This document shows, one piece after another, positions 61,998 to 64,000 of a stretch of 64,000 nt of DNA. How positions within the stretch are numbered: position 1 is the stretch's first letter; every line of letters begins with the position of its first letter. Origin of the DNA: Panacagrimonas sp041603235 (GTDB lineage: Bacteria; Pseudomonadota; Gammaproteobacteria; Nevskiales; Nevskiaceae); the NCBI GenBank assembly GCA_041603235.1, contig JBFIES010000001.1, positions 1 to 64,000 of the forward strand, written 5' to 3'. The position numbers and the translations under genes were made by a program. The notes under the pieces were generated by a model. That model saw only the letters and a list, made by a program, of their open reading frames with translations, was not told where the DNA came from and searched no databases.

Positions 61998-64000
61998 TTA
62001 GAACCCGCCACCAAATCGAATCTGGAAACCATCGGTTTCATCACCAGGCCGGTCATTGATCGGGAAGGCATATGAAAGATCGAGCAAGCCCAGGAACGGA
62101 GTGAACCATTTGAAGGCGATGCCGTATGAGGAGCGAAGTTCGCCACTGGAGAAATCCTCTGCTTCCGGGTACACCTGCCCGACGTCATAGAAAATACTCA
62201 TGCGGGTGGTCCGCTGGTCACTCTCAATGGGCAGAGGAATGATCAGCTCATTCTGCGAGGTTGTCCTCAGGCGTCCGCCAAACGGATTGTCAAAGGGGGT
62301 ATCACGGGGGCCCAGAGATCCATCGTCATAACCGCGAACCGTTCGCGATCCGCCTGCAAAATAATGCTCGTAGGGCGGCACCACTGAATCGCTCTTGTAA
62401 TTATCCGCCAGGCTGAGATTGGCATTCATCTCGATAAAGAACTTGCCCGGCAGATTGACGTAGTGCTGTAGCCGATAGTTTGCAGCGTAGTACTCAAGGT
62501 CACTGCCTGGAATCTTGATGTCCACACCCAGCTGATGCAACGTGCCACGTGATGCGAAGAATGTGCGATTACGTGTATCTCGGGTGAAACCGGTGCGCAC
62601 CTCATAGTTGGTGAACTCGGTTCCGCTGTCGATGACAAACGCCAGAATCTGGTCGGAGGTCGAGAAGGCAAACGTATCAATCGCCGTATGGTCGATACCG
62701 ATACCAGCTCGCAAGGCCGAATATTCTGACAAGGGAATGCCATAAGTCAGCGAAGCGCCCACGGTATTGAAGTTGAAACCGGAGCTCTGACGAATAATGG
62801 ATTCAGTCTTGCGGAAGAAACCGCTCACCGTCTGGCTCACGCCGTCCTGGGTGAAGTATGGGTCCGTCCAGCTCACGCTGAAGGCGCGCTGCACGGAATT
62901 CGTATTGGCTTCGATGCTGACGCGATTGCCAGTACCCAGGAAATTGGTGTGAGTCAGACTGCTGTTGATCAGGAAGCCCTGCGATCCTGAAAAGCCGACG
63001 CCAAACTGCACCGAACCGGGAGGTCGCTCCTTGATGGTGAAGCTGACGTCAATCAGATCCTCCGTACCAGGAACAGGCCGCGTCTCGACTTCGGCTTCTT
63101 CAACAAACGGAAGACGTGCCAGGCGAACCCGCGATCGCTCGACTGAGCTCTTTGAAAACGGCGCTGCTTCGAGTTGGCGCATTTCGCGGCGCAGCGTCTC
63201 GTCGTTGGTGCGACCATGACCGGAGAAGGTGATGCGGCGAACATAGGCTCGCTTGCCGGATTCGACCACATAGTTGATGGCCACTTCCTTGGCGTCTTCA
63301 TCAACTTCTGGAACGGGGGTGACCTTGGCAAACGCGTATCCCACGTCAGACAGGGCGGCCTCGATTCGATTGGCGCTCTCGGTAGATTGCTTGCGAGAAA
63401 ACCAATCGCCGGACTTGGTCGACAGAAACAACTCGAGGAATTCAGGCTGGAGAATGGTCTCGCCGGAGAAGCGCGTCTCGCTGATCTTGTAGCGCTCGCC
63501 CTCTTCCACATTGACAGTGATGTAGATGTCTTCCTTGGTCGGAGACAGCTGCACCTGCACGGACGACACATCGAACCGCAAATAACCGGTGTCGTGGTAG
63601 TAGGCACTCAACGACTCCAGATCGCCGCCCAACTGCTGCTTGGAGTAAGCGTCCGTTTTCTGAAGCGGGTCCCAGGAATTGGTTTTTTCCAGCTCGAATA
63701 CGTCCAACAACTCTTCGCGCGAGTAGATGTTGTTGCCGATGATGTTGATGTCGCGAATCTTGGTGGCCTTGCCCTCGATCACATCAATCTTGATGTCGAC
63801 ACGGTTGTTCGGCTGCTCAGTTACCTGCGTATCGATCTCGACGTCGTAGAACCCATTTGCGTAGTACTGGCGTTGCAGTTCCTGCTCAACGCCATTGAGC
63901 GTCTCGCGCTTGAACAGTTCACCTTCCGACAAGCCCAGGCTGATCAGCGATTCCTTGAGCTCGTCACCACCGACCTTCTTGTTGCCTTCGATCTCAAACG
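61998..64000 (-). CDS. bamA: Outer membrane assembly factor BamA, 3' part
   Basis: BamA inserts beta-barrel proteins into the outer membrane. The frame is open to the right edge, so the N-terminal signal peptide and first POTRA domain lie outside. About 667 residues are visible: the remaining POTRA domains to about half way (RDINIIGNNIYSREELLDVF, AYVRRITFSGHGRTNDETLRRE), then the barrel, with the conserved GSRTVRGYDDGSLGPRD of loop 6 and an end in FQIRFGGGF, a proper C-terminal beta-signal with Phe. Confidence 0.97.
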   Translation of the reverse strand, partial: FEIEGNKKVGGDELKESLISLGLSEGELFKRETLNGVEQELQRQYYANGFYDVEIDTQVTEQPNNRVDIKIDVIEGKATKIRDINIIGNNIYSREELLDVFELEKTNSWDPLQKTDAYSKQQLGGDLESLSAYYHDTGYLRFDVSSVQVQLSPTKEDIYITVNVEEGERYKISETRFSGETILQPEFLELFLSTKSGDWFSRKQSTESANRIEAALSDVGYAFAKVTPVPEVDEDAKEVAINYVVESGKRAYVRRITFSGHGRTNDETLRREMRQLEAAPFSKSSVERSRVRLARLPFVEEAEVETRPVPGTEDLIDVSFTIKERPPGSVQFGVGFSGSQGFLINSSLTHTNFLGTGNRVSIEANTNSVQRAFSVSWTDPYFTQDGVSQTVSGFFRKTESIIRQSSGFNFNTVGASLTYGIPLSEYSALRAGIGIDHTAIDTFAFSTSDQILAFVIDSGTEFTNYEVRTGFTRDTRNRTFFASRGTLHQLGVDIKIPGSDLEYYAANYRLQHYVNLPGKFFIEMNANLSLADNYKSDSVVPPYEHYFAGGSRTVRGYDDGSLGPRDTPFDNPFGGRLRTTSQNELIIPLPIESDQRTTRMSIFYDVGQVYPEAEDFSSGELRSSYGIAFKWFTPFLGLLDLSYAFPINDRPGDETDGFQIRFGGGF

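Noticed and set aside
1..64000. CRISPR array, insertion sequence, prophage or defence island
   Set aside because: No regularly spaced repeats, transposase, phage structural genes or known defence genes were seen; apart from the integron edge the content is housekeeping or metabolic.

Overview
The window is a chromosomal segment of a GC-rich gammaproteobacterium. I base this on the complete cytochrome c maturation System I set (ccmABCDEFGHI), the rpsP-rimM-trmD-rplS operon, the bamA-skp-lpxD-fabZ-lpxA envelope cluster, surE-pcm-dedA-nlpD, and the cvpA-purF-metZ order. The gene orders and the 'SpecificRecomb' membrane protein fit Xanthomonadales-like or neighbouring lineages best, but the genus cannot be named from sequence reading alone. 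Coding density is high, and no rRNA, tRNA, CRISPR array or insertion sequence was recognised.

Layout. 1-1243: an integron integrase gene, a candidate attI site upstream of it, and the start of a leftward reading frame that leaves the window and looks like the first gene cassette. 1342-9602 (minus strand): a DUF455 ferritin-like protein, metZ, purF, cvpA, thrC, hom and alaC, that is, methionine, threonine, purine and alanine metabolism. The metZ leader contains a terminator 18 bases before the start codon plus a competing hairpin, which indicates attenuation. 9899-12760 (plus): a peroxiredoxin behind an OxyR-like operator, trxB, a GST-like gene and an NlpC/P60 lipoprotein. 12779-17258: htpG with a sigma-32-like promoter, then a DUF3015/DUF4105 pair. 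17382-19348 (minus): the rplS operon. 19670-30740 (plus): a SpecificRecomb membrane protein, a flavoprotein, an MscS channel with two MgtE-family genes, and a pqiA-pqiA-pqiB-pqiC lipid-transport operon ending in a PhyH-type dioxygenase. 30849-37381: a MalT-like regulator, a Baeyer-Villiger-type monooxygenase, a secreted metallo-beta-lactamase-fold hydrolase and a MaoC protein. 37410-44263 (minus): the ccm operon. 44513-53614: a GH13 phosphorylase, SelO, a lipoprotein, a YheT-like hydrolase, a fatty acid desaturase, a cold-shock protein and a second MaoC protein. 53692-56588 (minus): nlpD, dedA, pcm, surE. 56652-59049 (plus): an Smr protein and an unusual membrane protein with two cold-shock-like domains. 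59093-64000 (minus): lpxA, fabZ, lpxD, skp and the 3' part of bamA.

Most of the window is housekeeping. The points most worth following up are the integron boundary at the left edge, the metZ leader attenuator, the membrane-anchored tandem cold-shock-like protein at 57331-59049, the cysteine-cluster insertion in threonine synthase, the MgtE-like soluble partner beside full MgtE, and the absence of rpoS and lpxB from their usual positions.
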